From contig JABCZJ010000009.1 of NCBI GenBank assembly GCA_013289715.1, forward strand, positions 1 through 64,000: 64,000 bases of DNA. Reading direction: 5' to 3'. This document shows, piece after piece, positions 1-9,688 of this stretch. The notes under the pieces were generated by a model. The model had not been told where the DNA came from. It was given only the letters and a program-made list of their open reading frames with translations, and made no database searches. Source of the stretch: Acidobacteriota bacterium. Lineage in GTDB: Bacteria > Acidobacteriota > Terriglobia > Acidiferrales > UBA7541. The first letter of the stretch is position 1, and each line of letters begins with the position of its first letter. The translations under genes and the position numbers were made by a program.

Positions 1-430
1 GCGAAAGAAAAAGCCCCTCCCCCGGCTTTTCCAGCCATCCAAACCTTCCCAAGAAACTGCCGGGGATCACAGCCCTGCCCAATCGGCGCAGTTCACTACA
101 CTTCCAGTCGCGATTGCGGAATCGCTGTGGACACACAGCATCGTTTGCATTCTCCCCGCGCTCTCTCTAAAATAGCGCGATGATTTTTTTACGCAACGAC
201 GACCAGTACGAATCGGGGCTTGATGTCCAGGGCGCTCGAGCCTGTAGTTACACCACTCAGGGCCCCCTCGAGCCATGTTCCACAGCCGACGTTCTAACGG
301 CTGGTGCCCAAGTATTAGAAACCGCCGTAACTCATTCAAAAGAAACAACAGCGACCGGTTCTAATCGCTACTTTTTTTGCACTTTTGACGCCGCACCACT
401 CCCAACGCCGCAACCGCGGCTCCCCCGCGC
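1..430. other. Left-edge region without a recognised gene
   Basis: No convincing gene was found in the first 430 bases. Short open frames exist on both strands (180-434 forward, 67-348 reverse), but neither has a recognisable domain or a clear ribosome binding site. The segment just before 431 should hold the promoter of the tldD-like gene, but no good -35/-10 pair was found. A gene end from the left neighbour could lie here unrecognised. Confidence 0.4.
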
Positions 431-1891
431 ATGATGCAAGACTGGACCGCCTGGGCCATCGAAACGGCCAAGCGCCGCGGCGCCACGTATTCCGACGCGC
501 GCGTCATGGACATCCGCCAGCGCGAAATCGGCACCAAGAACGGCGAAGTCGGCACGCTCGTCGAATCCGAAACACTCGGCATCGGCATCCGCGTGATCGC
601 CGGCGGCGCCTGGGGCTTTGCCTCTACCGACCGCCTCACGCGCGAAGGCATCCAGGCGTGCGCCGCCGAGGCTGTCGCGATAGCCAAAGCCTCGGCACTC
701 GCGAAACGCGCCGACGTCGCGCTCGCTCCCGAAAAACCGCACGTGGATACGTGGCAGAATCCGTTCCTGAAAGATCCCTTTCGCATTCCGGTCGAACGCC
801 AGATCGCCGTGCTGCTCGCAGCCGATAAAGAAATGATGCGCGTAAAAGGCGTCACTCTCGCCGAAGGCTCGATGTCGTTCAAGCGCATCGACCAGCTCTT
901 CGTTTCCAGCATCGGTTCGGTGATCCATCAGGTGAAGATGCATTCCGGCGCGGGAATCGTAGCTACCAGTTTTGCGGGAACCGAAATTCAGAAGCGTTCG
1001 TATCCAACTAGTTTCGGCGGCCAGCATGCTTTGCAGGGTTACGAGTTGGTCGAAGGTCTCAACCTGGTGGGCAACGCGCAGCGCACCGCCGAAGAAGCCG
1101 TCGCGCTGCACTCCGCCGCGCAGTGTCCCGAAGGCAGCAAGACAATTATTCTCGGCGGCTCGCAACTGGGCCTGCAGATTCACGAATCCATCGGCCATCC
1201 CGTCGAACTCGATCGCGTCCTCGGTCAGGAAGCAAATTTCGCCGGCATGAGTTTTCTCACCATCGAAAAACTGCGCAAACTCAAATACGGCTCGGACATC
1301 GTGAACGTCGTCGCCGATGCGCGCCTCGAACACGGCCCGGGCCTCGGCACATTTGCCTACGACGACGAAGGCGTCCCCGCGCAGTGCACGCCCATCATCA
1401 CCGACGGCCTGTTCACCGGCTATCTCAGCAATCGCGAACTGGCCTCCGCCATCGGCGAAACGCGCTCCGGCGGCACCATGCGCACTGAATCCTGGAATCG
1501 TCTGCCAATGATTCGCATGACCAACATCAGCATCAACCCCGGCACGTGGAATTACGACGATCTGATCGCCGATACCGACGACGCGATCCTGATGGAGACC
1601 AACCGCTCCTGGTCCATTGACGATCGCCGCTATCATTTTCAGTTCTCCACGGAAATCGGCTGGGAAATAAAAGGCGGCAAGCTCGGCCGCATGATAAAGA
1701 ATCCCAGCTACAGCGGCATCACAACCGAATTCTGGAACAGCTGCGACGCAATCTGCTCGCGAGATCACTGGACGCTCTGGGGCACACCCAATTGCGGCAA
1801 AGGCCAACCCATGCAAACCATGGGCACAGGCCACGGCGCGTCCCCCGCCCGTTTTAGAAACATTAAAGTAGGAGTCGCCTTTGCGAAGTAG
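431..1891 (+). CDS. tldD: TldD family metalloprotease
   Basis: Predicted 486-residue zinc protease of the TldD/PmbA family. In other bacteria the TldD/TldE pair trims unfolded peptides, including leader peptides of some ribosomally made natural products and antitoxins. The active-site motif HESIGH (residues 251-256, HExxxH type) is present, and Cys455 in the C-terminal NCGKG segment fits the third zinc ligand. Length is close to E. coli TldD (about 480). The start ATG is followed directly by a second ATG, and neither has a clear Shine-Dalgarno sequence. The TldE-like partner follows 162 bases downstream on the same strand. Family assignment is firm; the substrate is unknown. Confidence 0.93.
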   Translation: MMQDWTAWAIETAKRRGATYSDARVMDIRQREIGTKNGEVGTLVESETLGIGIRVIAGGAWGFASTDRLTREGIQACAAEAVAIAKASALAKRADVALAPEKPHVDTWQNPFLKDPFRIPVERQIAVLLAADKEMMRVKGVTLAEGSMSFKRIDQLFVSSIGSVIHQVKMHSGAGIVATSFAGTEIQKRSYPTSFGGQHALQGYELVEGLNLVGNAQRTAEEAVALHSAAQCPEGSKTIILGGSQLGLQIHESIGHPVELDRVLGQEANFAGMSFLTIEKLRKLKYGSDIVNVVADARLEHGPGLGTFAYDDEGVPAQCTPIITDGLFTGYLSNRELASAIGETRSGGTMRTESWNRLPMIRMTNISINPGTWNYDDLIADTDDAILMETNRSWSIDDRRYHFQFSTEIGWEIKGGKLGRMIKNPSYSGITTEFWNSCDAICSRDHWTLWGTPNCGKGQPMQTMGTGHGASPARFRNIKVGVAFAK

Positions 1892-1898
1892 CCGGTAG

Positions 1899-1918
1899 CA
1901 TAGGCAATCTTGCCTGTG
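1899..1918 (-). repeat. Hairpin of the CTAC-tailed repeat family (copy E)
   Basis: Eight bases after the tldD stop, AGGCAA and TTGCCT form a stem around a 2-base loop. On the reverse strand the hairpin is followed by ATGCTAC. The reverse complement of 16590-16615 matches this segment at about 22 of 26 positions, so the two are copies of one element. There is no T-run, so it is not an ordinary terminator. Confidence 0.6.
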
Positions 1919-2053
1919 CGTTGGGTGTTGTTTTTGACTTTGAAGTTGTTGCAGTTGACTTTGTAGCGGCCGCCTGCTGTTTCTTTTTAGGCGGGCGTGG
2001 TTCACGTTGTTTTTTACTTTTCGCAACCATAGCGCGACGGCAAAAACTGAAAA

Positions 2054-3472
2054 ATGGCAAAAGCCAGGAAGAAATCGGCAACCAAGCAACCGCGGCGAGC
2101 CTCCGCAGCCCAATCCTCGAACCATCCCAGCGGCGCGCGCTTCACCGCCTCAGAACTCGAGCACATCGCCGAACGCATCATTAAATGGAGCGACGCCGAC
2201 GAAACCGAGGTAGAAATTGACGCGACGGTCGACGCCCTGACCCGCTTCGCCAACAATAGCATTCATCAAAACGTCGCCGAGCACACTCTAGGCATCTCCG
2301 TGCGCGCCGTCGTGGACGGCCGCACCGCCCGCGCCACCACCAACAAAACCGACGAAGAATCCCTCCGCCGCGCGATTGCTGCCGCCATCAGCCTGGCGCG
2401 CAACCAACCCGAAAATCCCGACCTGCTTCCGATGCTCGGCCCGCAGAAATATCAAAAGGTGACGAATTTCTATCGCTCCACAGTGGCGGCCACTCCGCAA
2501 GACCGCGCCCGCGCCGTAGCGCGCGTCTGCAAAATGGCCGACGCTGCGAACCAAACCGCCGCCGGAATTTTCACTACCGGTTTCGTGCAGAACGTACTGG
2601 CAAATTCCAAGGGACTTTTCGCGCGCCACGAGCACACTCGCGCGGAATTTTCCGTCACCATTCTCGAAGACAATTCTTCCGGTTGGGCCAAGGCCAACTC
2701 CGCGGACATTTTGAATATTGATCCGGACGCGCTGTTCGAGAGCGCCAGCGAAAAAGCGGCAGGCTCGCGCGAGCCGCAGGAACTCGCCCCCGGACGCTAC
2801 ACCGCGATTCTGGAACCGTCCGCCGTGCTCGATCTAGTCGGTTCGATTTTCTATGATTTTGCGGGCACAGGCGTTCTCGACAAGCGTTCCTGCCTGAATG
2901 ATCGCATGGGCAAAAAGATTTTCGGCGACAACATCACGCTGTGGGACGATGTCTATCATCTGCTGCAAATCGGCGCGCCATGGGACGGCGAAGGCTTGCC
3001 ACGGCAGAAAGTTTTGCTGGTAGACCGCGGTGTGCCGAAGAATCTGGTTTATTCGCGCGCCACCGCGAAAAAAATGAAAACCAAACCCACCGGCCACGGC
3101 TTCACGCTGCCCAACGAATTCGGTGAAGCCCCCATGAACCTGGTATTTTCCGGCGGCGACAAATCCGTGGACGATATGATCCGCTCGACGGAGCGCGGAA
3201 TCCTGGTCACGCGCCTGTGGTACATCCGCGAAGTGGACCCGTACGAAAAAGTTTTGACCGGCATGACGCGCGACGGCACGTTCCTCGTTGAAAACGGCCG
3301 CGTAGCCGGGGGCATTCGCAATTTCCGCTTCAATCAAAGCGTGATCGAAGCCCTCGCGAACGTCGAGATGCTAGGCCCCGCCGTCCGCGCCGCCGGCGAA
3401 GAATCCTTCGAAATGGTAGTCCCGGCCATGAAGATCAACAATTTCCATTTCAGCGAAGTAACAAAATTCTGA
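2054..3472 (+). CDS. TldD/PmbA family protein, TldE-like
   Basis: This 472-residue protein is the likely non-catalytic partner (TldE/PmbA type) of the TldD protein upstream. It shares the family fold, with a C-terminal region carrying VDDMIRSTERGILVTRLWY and TRDGTFLVENG, but has no HExxxH motif, as expected for TldE. The first ~25 residues are basic and Ala-rich, an extension compared with E. coli TldE (about 450 residues). TldD and TldE work as a heterodimer in characterised systems, so the two genes probably make one protease, although the 162-base gap leaves room for separate transcription. Confidence 0.88.
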   Translation: MAKARKKSATKQPRRASAAQSSNHPSGARFTASELEHIAERIIKWSDADETEVEIDATVDALTRFANNSIHQNVAEHTLGISVRAVVDGRTARATTNKTDEESLRRAIAAAISLARNQPENPDLLPMLGPQKYQKVTNFYRSTVAATPQDRARAVARVCKMADAANQTAAGIFTTGFVQNVLANSKGLFARHEHTRAEFSVTILEDNSSGWAKANSADILNIDPDALFESASEKAAGSREPQELAPGRYTAILEPSAVLDLVGSIFYDFAGTGVLDKRSCLNDRMGKKIFGDNITLWDDVYHLLQIGAPWDGEGLPRQKVLLVDRGVPKNLVYSRATAKKMKTKPTGHGFTLPNEFGEAPMNLVFSGGDKSVDDMIRSTERGILVTRLWYIREVDPYEKVLTGMTRDGTFLVENGRVAGGIRNFRFNQSVIEALANVEMLGPAVRAAGEESFEMVVPAMKINNFHFSEVTKF

Positions 3473-3504
3473 CGCGCGACAAAGACTAAAATTCAAGTCG
3501 TGAG

Positions 3505-3873
3505 ATGAGCGCAATGATCGTTGTCACTTTTGTTGTGATGGCGGCAATCGTTGTGATGGGAACTTACATAAAATCCCATCCTTCGGACGCGTCGGAGCTT
3601 GGTGTTCGACGGCTGCAGATAGGACTTCGACTGGGGATGCTATCGTCTGCAGCGATCTTACTGACGTTCTTGGTTCTGGCTTACTTTCCCGTGCTTCATC
3701 ACATTCCGAATTTATCTTTCGCGTTGTTTGCTGTCGCTGGCAACATCGTTAATTTAATGGCAATCGTCGATTGTCTGCGCGAGGTGAACGGTGAGGCCTT
3801 CTTCGCTGCCCTTCTACTTGTCTTTCGTCAGTTACTTTGGATTGTGTTCATGGTTTCAGCAATGCCCGGATGA
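3505..3873 (+). CDS. Small membrane protein of unknown function
   Basis: Predicted 122-residue integral membrane protein. Four hydrophobic stretches, roughly residues 2-20, 46-66, 70-90 and 98-118, are joined by short polar loops. No family was recognised. It lies 32 bases after the tldE-like gene on the same strand and could be cotranscribed. GTGAGATGAGC around the ATG gives only a weak ribosome site. The even hydrophobic pattern suggests a real gene, but there is no functional clue. Confidence 0.6.
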   Translation: MSAMIVVTFVVMAAIVVMGTYIKSHPSDASELGVRRLQIGLRLGMLSSAAILLTFLVLAYFPVLHHIPNLSFALFAVAGNIVNLMAIVDCLREVNGEAFFAALLLVFRQLLWIVFMVSAMPG

Positions 3874-3936
3874 TTTGTGAGCAGATGGACTGCGCAAGCG
3901 GGACAAATGATTTCAGGGCCGGAACTAATGTCGGAA

Positions 3937-5004
3937 CTATTTAGTGAATTGCAGGCTGGTGATGGCGCGGGAAATCACATTCTCCTGGATCTGAACGAGG
4001 TCGGTGTCCGCGAGCGTCATCCCGAAAACTGTGTACACGCGGGTCCCACGCGGAATGTAAACCACGATGCCAGACCAGTCGCGCGCATCCACGCTGCCGC
4101 GAAAACGCCGCTCCGTGGCGGAGACTCCAGAAATCATCACTTGCTTCTCACCCAGCGGCCGAAAGTTTTCCATCACTTCATGCAGCCGCTGCTCCGTTGC
4201 AGCAATATCGTTCGCCAGTGATTTCCCGCTCGGTTCCTGCCCGATTAAGAGATAAGTGTTCTGATCGTCCGTTCCCAATGCCGTAATCGATCCCGGCAAA
4301 ATCGTGCGCGCGCCCTCGATCAGCTTCCACGTCGGCGGTTTGTACATGCGGAAACCATACGTGTCATTGGTGTAGAGGTTGCCGCTAACTTCCTCGCGCA
4401 TCGGTTCCGGCGGAGCGGGTCTCGGCGGCGCAGCCGCTGCGACAGAAGTTGGCGCGCCCGATGCAGTCGAGGAGCCCGACGCCGCTGGCGCAGGCTGCGC
4501 GGAATTCTTCGCGGACGAAGTCGCAGGGTCCGTGTGCGGATACTCGACTACAGTATCGTCTGCGGAAGCTGCAGATTGCGGCTGCTGAGTTTTGCCTTGC
4601 GTCGTCGTTGTCGGGGTTGCTGACGCTGGCGGTGCGGAGGCGTGCTCGGCCTTTTCCGTTTTCGGCGCTGGCGCGGCGACAGTCGTTTTGGCCGCTGCGG
4701 GCTCGGGCTTTTTCACTGCCTCTGCATCGGACTTCTTCGCGGTCGCCGGCTCCGGCTTCTTCGTGCTGTCAGTCTCTGGTTTCGGCGCGGCGTCAGTGAC
4801 CGTGATGGAAACGACCTGATCCTTTTGCACCACGGCGAAGCCATAACTCGTCTTCACCTTGAAGGAATTGTCCTCGAAGCCGACGATCGTGCCGTTAATC
4901 TTCGAGCCGTCCTTGAGTTTGATCTCATCCGCGCGCGCCGACCCAGCCGACAGCACACACGCCAGCGCGGCGAGGCCGGCAACGGATGCGATCCTTCGAT
5001 TCAT
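3937..5004 (-). CDS. Secreted Ala/Pro/Lys-rich protein with C-terminal globular domain
   Basis: Predicted exported protein of 355 residues. The ATG at 5004 was chosen because it puts a typical signal peptide first (basic MNRR, hydrophobic core, cleavage near SARA-DE at residue 25); the frame extends 24 codons further upstream without such a signal. Residues ~26-70 resemble a small beta domain. Residues ~75-200 are a low-complexity linker rich in Lys, Pro, Ala and Thr. The last ~150 residues (from SGNLYTNDTYGF) look like a folded domain of the PsbP/DUF1795 kind, which is a tentative match. It may be a periplasmic or surface protein; the function is unknown. Confidence 0.7.
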   Translation of the reverse strand: MNRRIASVAGLAALACVLSAGSARADEIKLKDGSKINGTIVGFEDNSFKVKTSYGFAVVQKDQVVSITVTDAAPKPETDSTKKPEPATAKKSDAEAVKKPEPAAAKTTVAAPAPKTEKAEHASAPPASATPTTTTQGKTQQPQSAASADDTVVEYPHTDPATSSAKNSAQPAPAASGSSTASGAPTSVAAAAPPRPAPPEPMREEVSGNLYTNDTYGFRMYKPPTWKLIEGARTILPGSITALGTDDQNTYLLIGQEPSGKSLANDIAATEQRLHEVMENFRPLGEKQVMISGVSATERRFRGSVDARDWSGIVVYIPRGTRVYTVFGMTLADTDLVQIQENVISRAITSLQFTK

Positions 5005-5153
5005 GCGTTCGAGTATCGCGCCGGAGTGCCTGAGCGGCAAGAGCGCGCGCGAAGTGGTTGCTTGTTTAGTCAGCAAGAGTCGGTGTCTTGCGAGAGGAGC
5101 TTTCGATGGGATGAATCTCTCGTCAGAATCGAGCGGCTAACGTGATCGGGCCG

Positions 5154-7244
5154 CTAGTGCGCGCGTTTGCGCTTGCGCGCAGCCTTTGGCTTGGGCCGCG
5201 ATTTTATTTTGGTCCGCAACGAAGAGTGAATCGCGCGAAGTTCTTGCTGGACGAGAGCGAATTCGGATTCCAGGGCGCGCAAGGCTGCAGACGTTTCGCG
5301 CACGTTGTCCGCGCGGCCCAGGGCCTCGAGATTGCGCGCGGCGGCGACAGCTTTGGGCGCACCGAAAATGGCGAGCGTACCTTTCAGCAGGTGAGCGGCG
5401 CTGGCGAGCTCTGTTGCGTTCTTCTTCGCGACGGCGGCGCGGATGCGTCCGAGCGCCTTCGGAGCATCGACGAGAAATGTCGCAGCGAGCGAGCGAATCA
5501 GCTTTTCATTTCCTCCCGTCGTGCGGCGCAAATGCGTGACGATATCCTCGGAATCTGCCGGCGAATTCGCGGCGGAATCGGGTGTGGAATTCGCGCTCGT
5601 TCGCGGCGGCGCGGATGACACAGCCCCCGCGACGCGTTCCGCTTCAGGCTGGGGACGTGGGGAGCTCGGGTGCAAATTCTGCGCCGCTGATTCCACGGCG
5701 TTGTACAGCGTCTTGAGGTCCACGGGTTTGGCGAGAGATGAGTCCATTCCGGCTTCGCGAAAGCGATGCTCGTCGTCGTCCGTGGCGTGGCCGGAGATGC
5801 CGATGATGATCTGATGTTTTCCGGTGGCGGCTTCGCTGCGCCGGATCGCAGCGGTGGTTTGCAGTCCGGTCATGCCTGGCATTTCTTCATCCATCAGCAC
5901 CACATCGAAACTGTTCTTTTCCAGCGCGGCAAGGGCTTGGCGACCGTCGGCCACGCCTTCGGCGACGTGCCCGCGTTTCTTCAATAGCTCGATAATGAGC
6001 TCGCGATTGAGTTCGGCATCGTCCGTGACCAGGATGCGCAGTGATTTTTCGCCTTTCTTAAATTTGTGCGACTTTTCTTTATCCACGGATTTCTGGTGTC
6101 CTGCCGGCTGCGCTACGCTGTTCGCGGTTGCTGCGACGCGCGGCAAGCGGAACCAGAAGCGCGAGCCGCCACCCTCGCGCGTTTCCGCGCCGATGGCGCC
6201 GCCCCAGCGTTCGACGGTGATCTTGCAGAAATAAAGCCCGAGGCCGGCTTTCCCGGCGTGCGTCTTGCCTTTGGAAAAAAGCGCGAATAGTTGATCCGGC
6301 CGCTGATCGGGAGGCAGGCCGGGGCCTTCATCGTCCACATAGGCGAACACAAAGCCGTCGAGATCTTGCAAGCCAATCGTGACGGAAGTTCCTTTCGGCG
6401 CGTAGCGCATGGCGTTTTCCAGCAAATTGCCGAATATGCGATCGATGCGCGAAGTATCACCGGCCACGCGCCAGCCACGGGAACCATCCGCGTGAGCACC
6501 CAGAGTCAGGCGAATATGCCGTTCGCGAAACGCCGGAGAGAATTCCTTGAGCGCCTCTTTGGCGCAAGCGAGCAAGTCCGGCGCTTCGTGAGTGCTTGTT
6601 TCGCGCGCTTGCTGCGCGACGAGGTCGCTGGAAAAAGCTTGGAGGATCCCGCGAATCATCAATTCCTGGCGCTGCGATTCGCGCTCGCCGGCCTTCACGT
6701 ATTTGCGCAATTCAGCCGGAAGATTTTCACGCTCGAGCAGATGAAACACTCCGTTCATGGCGCCGAGCGGCTGCGTCAGGTCGTGCACGATGCAGTGCAG
6801 CAGAATTTCCTTCTTCTGAATCTCCTTCCGGAGCTTTTCGTGTTCGAGCAGGGAATTCCTCGCGGTCTGGAACCACTGCTGCTGTTGATCGAACGTTTCC
6901 GAAAGGTTCTGAATCAGCAGAACGCGTTTTCCGTCGAGCGCGCGCGCGGAAGCTTCGAGTGGAATTTCGCGGCCATCCGCGCCCTGTTCGATCCAATTGC
7001 CGGAATTCACCGAGCCGGGCGAGCTCGCACGCCAGAATTCTTTGGCATCCACGAGGAAATTCTCAAGGAATGGTGATTTGTCGGCCAGACCAATCCGCTG
7101 GTCGCCGCTGGGTTGGGCTCCCCAAATATTTGCGCACCAGTCGGGCCATTCGCCGATGAGGCAGAAATCGCCATCGCCGGCATATTCAAACAGCGCGTAT
7201 CCTTGGCCGGCGAGGAAGGATTCGAAGATGGAATTTGCGGGCAT
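5154..7244 (-). CDS. Hybrid sensor histidine kinase with receiver and Hpt domains
   Basis: A 696-residue multi-step phosphorelay protein with no clear membrane segment. Residues ~1-115 look like a PAS-type sensor. A HisKA helix has the phospho-accepting His154 in VHDLTQPL. The ATPase domain has an N-box near Asn273, DDEGPGLP at 304-311 and GKAGLGL at 331-337. A receiver domain (~402-520) has Asp408/Asp409, phospho-acceptor Asp452 and Lys506. An Hpt domain (~568-670) carries His618 in AAHLLKG. The C-terminus is very basic (KSRPKPKAARKRKR). Its ATG directly abuts the stop of the small GTPase gene at 7245, so the two are almost certainly cotranscribed. The output partner is not encoded next to it. 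Confidence 0.93.
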   Translation of the reverse strand: MPANSIFESFLAGQGYALFEYAGDGDFCLIGEWPDWCANIWGAQPSGDQRIGLADKSPFLENFLVDAKEFWRASSPGSVNSGNWIEQGADGREIPLEASARALDGKRVLLIQNLSETFDQQQQWFQTARNSLLEHEKLRKEIQKKEILLHCIVHDLTQPLGAMNGVFHLLERENLPAELRKYVKAGERESQRQELMIRGILQAFSSDLVAQQARETSTHEAPDLLACAKEALKEFSPAFRERHIRLTLGAHADGSRGWRVAGDTSRIDRIFGNLLENAMRYAPKGTSVTIGLQDLDGFVFAYVDDEGPGLPPDQRPDQLFALFSKGKTHAGKAGLGLYFCKITVERWGGAIGAETREGGGSRFWFRLPRVAATANSVAQPAGHQKSVDKEKSHKFKKGEKSLRILVTDDAELNRELIIELLKKRGHVAEGVADGRQALAALEKNSFDVVLMDEEMPGMTGLQTTAAIRRSEAATGKHQIIIGISGHATDDDEHRFREAGMDSSLAKPVDLKTLYNAVESAAQNLHPSSPRPQPEAERVAGAVSSAPPRTSANSTPDSAANSPADSEDIVTHLRRTTGGNEKLIRSLAATFLVDAPKALGRIRAAVAKKNATELASAAHLLKGTLAIFGAPKAVAAARNLEALGRADNVRETSAALRALESEFALVQQELRAIHSSLRTKIKSRPKPKAARKRKRAH

Positions 7245-7742
7245 TTATTTAGCCATTATCGCCTGCGCCAGATGCAGAAAAGCCTTTTCAACGGCGTCGC
7301 CTGTTTTCGCGCTCGTACGCTCCAGCGTCCAGCCCGCTGCCGCCAACTGCGTTTCGCGATCAGGTTCGATTTCCCATTGATCGGTGAGATCAAACTTATT
7401 CAGGGCCAGCACCGCGGGAACTTTTCCGATTTCGCTGACTACGCGATCGTTCAATCTGAGCGCATCGTCGAGAGTTTGGCGACGCGTGCCGTCCACGACC
7501 AGAAGATAGCCGTGCATCCCGCGCAGATAGGACATGCGCATTTTCTGGAACACATCTTCACCGTAAATATCCCAGAGGACCAGCGTCAAGTCTTCGTCAT
7601 TGGCGTTCACCACTTTCTTATCCACTTTCACGCCGATGGTCGTGTGGTATTGCTCGTCGAACATGCTTTCGACAAAGCGCCGCACGAGACTGGATTTGCC
7701 GACCGAGAAGGAACCGAGCATGCAGACTTTCTTCTGGAGCAT
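7245..7742 (-). CDS. Small Ras/Rab-like GTPase
   Basis: A 165-residue cytoplasmic GTPase of the Ras-like superfamily, as found scattered in bacteria (MglA/Rup type). All nucleotide motifs are visible: P-loop GSFSVGKSS (10-18), a switch I threonine near 34-35, WDIYGED (57-63), NKFD (115-118) and TSAKTG (143-148). The frame is open much further upstream, but that part overlaps the preceding gene. The ATG at 7742 lies 13 bases after the OmpA-family stop and just before the family's first beta strand. Such proteins usually act as polarity or signalling switches with a GAP partner. Here the neighbours are a membrane OmpA-family protein and a hybrid kinase. Confidence 0.92.
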   Translation of the reverse strand: MLQKKVCMLGSFSVGKSSLVRRFVESMFDEQYHTTIGVKVDKKVVNANDEDLTLVLWDIYGEDVFQKMRMSYLRGMHGYLLVVDGTRRQTLDDALRLNDRVVSEIGKVPAVLALNKFDLTDQWEIEPDRETQLAAAGWTLERTSAKTGDAVEKAFLHLAQAIMAK

Positions 7743-7755
7743 CCCGATGTCTCGC

Positions 7756-9576
7756 TCAGTTTGCGGGAGCAGCGCCTGACGCACTGCTGGCAGTGCCGGC
7801 GGCGGGTAGGGGAGAGAGTGTGACTTTGAAGGTGACGCTGCGATTGAGGCGGCGGCCTTCTTCGCTGCTTTCATCGTGCAGAGGCTGCGAAGTGCCGACG
7901 CCGCGCGGAAGCAGGATGGCCGAATTGACGCTGTTGTGCAGCAGCGCTGCGCGAATTTGGTCCGCTCGCTCGCGGCTGAGCGTAAGATTGGCGGCCTCGA
8001 CTCCTGTGATATCGGTGTGGCCAACCAATTCCACGGTCACAACCTGGCGCAAAGGCACGGCCTGTGCGATAAGAGCGCGAATATTTTTCTCGGATTGAGC
8101 GAGGTTGGTTTCCTGTCCAGAATCCAGCTCCGCGCGACCGAGAGGGAACAGCAGGACGACGGATTCGAGTGTGCCCCGGAGCGCATTCAATTGCCGCAAA
8201 CTCGAATTCTGCAAATGGGATTCATCCACTCGGCTGACGCCGGCAATCCAGGGCGCTTTTTCTTCGAGCTGCGCGATCCAGTTCTGCGGAGCGCTGCCTT
8301 CGGGAATCAGCTCACCGTTTTTTGCGCTAAGCGTGACGCCCGCAGGCGGATGCAGCAACGCCGTAGCACGCCTGGCGACGATGGCGTCATCGAGCGAATA
8401 GTAGGGTGCGAGTTGCAGGTCCGCAGAATCGGGATCGAGGCCGGCCTGAGAGATTAATTTCTTGGGATCTTCGGAGAGTGGATCGCGGAATCCTTGAATA
8501 TGAAACGTGCGGCCATCTTTCGTATAGGAAACCACGACGATGCCCGGCTGTTTGCGCAACTCCGATAAGAATCGCGACCATTCGATCAGCAAGTAGGTGG
8601 AGTAGCCGGCCCAACCGAGCAGCAGCACCGCGGCAATCGCGCCTGCAATCATTGCTGCGCGCGGCCTGCGCGTTTCCGGCGGCTTCTCGCGATACTGTGT
8701 CTCGAGCAGGCGCGCGATCTGAGGCTCCGCAGCGCGGAACGGGCCCGGATCGCCCGTGAAATGCGCCAGCGCGGAACTGTAATGGCGCTGAATTTCTTCC
8801 AGAGTTTCGTTCATCGCCAGGTTGTAGGCTTCGGGCGCGTGGCCGCGAATCGCCGCCGCGATTACGGCGTTTGGACCGCTGACGACACGGATCTGCAATT
8901 CGTCGAAGGTCATGTTGCCGAGGTTTTCGGTTTGCCCAGGCTGGAAGGAGTCGCGCGCAAACTGTTGAATCGCGGAGAGGAGCCCCGCGACCATAGCAGC
9001 GTCTTGCGCAGGCGCGGACGGAGCGACAACGTGATTCAGGACCAGGCCGGTTTCGCGATGAATCAGGAAAACCTGTTCGACGCGATAGAGCAGGCTGTGC
9101 ATCAGAACAATTTCGGCGAACGGTTTGCCGGTGCGGAAACCCTCGATGCGCCATTTAATTCCGCGCCAGGAGAGGCTGTGCTCCAGAGCTTCGTTGAAGG
9201 ATTCGAGCATCCCGCGCAAAGTTTCAGCGATTGATTTGCGGATCGCGGGGCCCATTACGGGGAAAAGGGCGTCAGCGAGAACGTGCGGATCGCGGCGCAC
9301 GGATTCGCGCAGGGTTTCCTGGATGGTGGGAGCGAGTGCGGCGGCCAGAGCGAGGTCATCGCCCTTTTCGCGGCGCATCTGAATGGCTTCGGCGACTACG
9401 ACGCTGACATCTGCCGTGCGTTTTTCGAGGTTATCGAGGCGCTCCTGGATCGTGGCAATGCCTTCTTGTTCGGGCGCGACGATTAAGTGGCGCAGCTCTT
9501 CGTACGCGTGGTTATTGTGCGTCGGTTTTTCCTGGGCCTGCGCCTCGAAGGCGCGGCGTTGCGCTTGCTCGGCCAT
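7756..9576 (-). CDS. Inner-membrane OmpA-family protein with BON-like region
   Basis: A 606-residue protein with no signal peptide. The N-terminal ~300 residues are charged and helical and probably cytoplasmic. One membrane helix follows at about 308-332. Next comes a periplasmic BON-like segment (~340-420) and a C-terminal OmpA/MotB peptidoglycan-binding domain (~475-595). That domain shows LVGHTDITG and the NxTLSxxRA signature with the arginine expected to bind diaminopimelate. The topology suggests a bridge from cytosol to cell wall, unlike outer-membrane OmpA. It is followed 13 bases later by the small GTPase gene, which suggests the GTPase may act on its cytoplasmic part (inference). Confidence 0.85.
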   Translation of the reverse strand: MAEQAQRRAFEAQAQEKPTHNNHAYEELRHLIVAPEQEGIATIQERLDNLEKRTADVSVVVAEAIQMRREKGDDLALAAALAPTIQETLRESVRRDPHVLADALFPVMGPAIRKSIAETLRGMLESFNEALEHSLSWRGIKWRIEGFRTGKPFAEIVLMHSLLYRVEQVFLIHRETGLVLNHVVAPSAPAQDAAMVAGLLSAIQQFARDSFQPGQTENLGNMTFDELQIRVVSGPNAVIAAAIRGHAPEAYNLAMNETLEEIQRHYSSALAHFTGDPGPFRAAEPQIARLLETQYREKPPETRRPRAAMIAGAIAAVLLLGWAGYSTYLLIEWSRFLSELRKQPGIVVVSYTKDGRTFHIQGFRDPLSEDPKKLISQAGLDPDSADLQLAPYYSLDDAIVARRATALLHPPAGVTLSAKNGELIPEGSAPQNWIAQLEEKAPWIAGVSRVDESHLQNSSLRQLNALRGTLESVVLLFPLGRAELDSGQETNLAQSEKNIRALIAQAVPLRQVVTVELVGHTDITGVEAANLTLSRERADQIRAALLHNSVNSAILLPRGVGTSQPLHDESSEEGRRLNRSVTFKVTLSPLPAAGTASSASGAAPAN

Positions 9577-9688
9577 ATTGGGAGGGTGAAGGTTTCGCCT
9601 GCGGGCTCACAACACAACCCGCTGAATCCGCGCGTTACCGATGCGCTCGCCGGCGATTCTTCCGGCAAGTCTTTTGGCCACTCTTCGG

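Noticed and set aside
368..2125. Long reverse-strand open frame opposite the tldD-like gene
   Set aside because: It mirrors a gene with a clear protease motif, has no recognisable domain, and its length comes from the high GC content.
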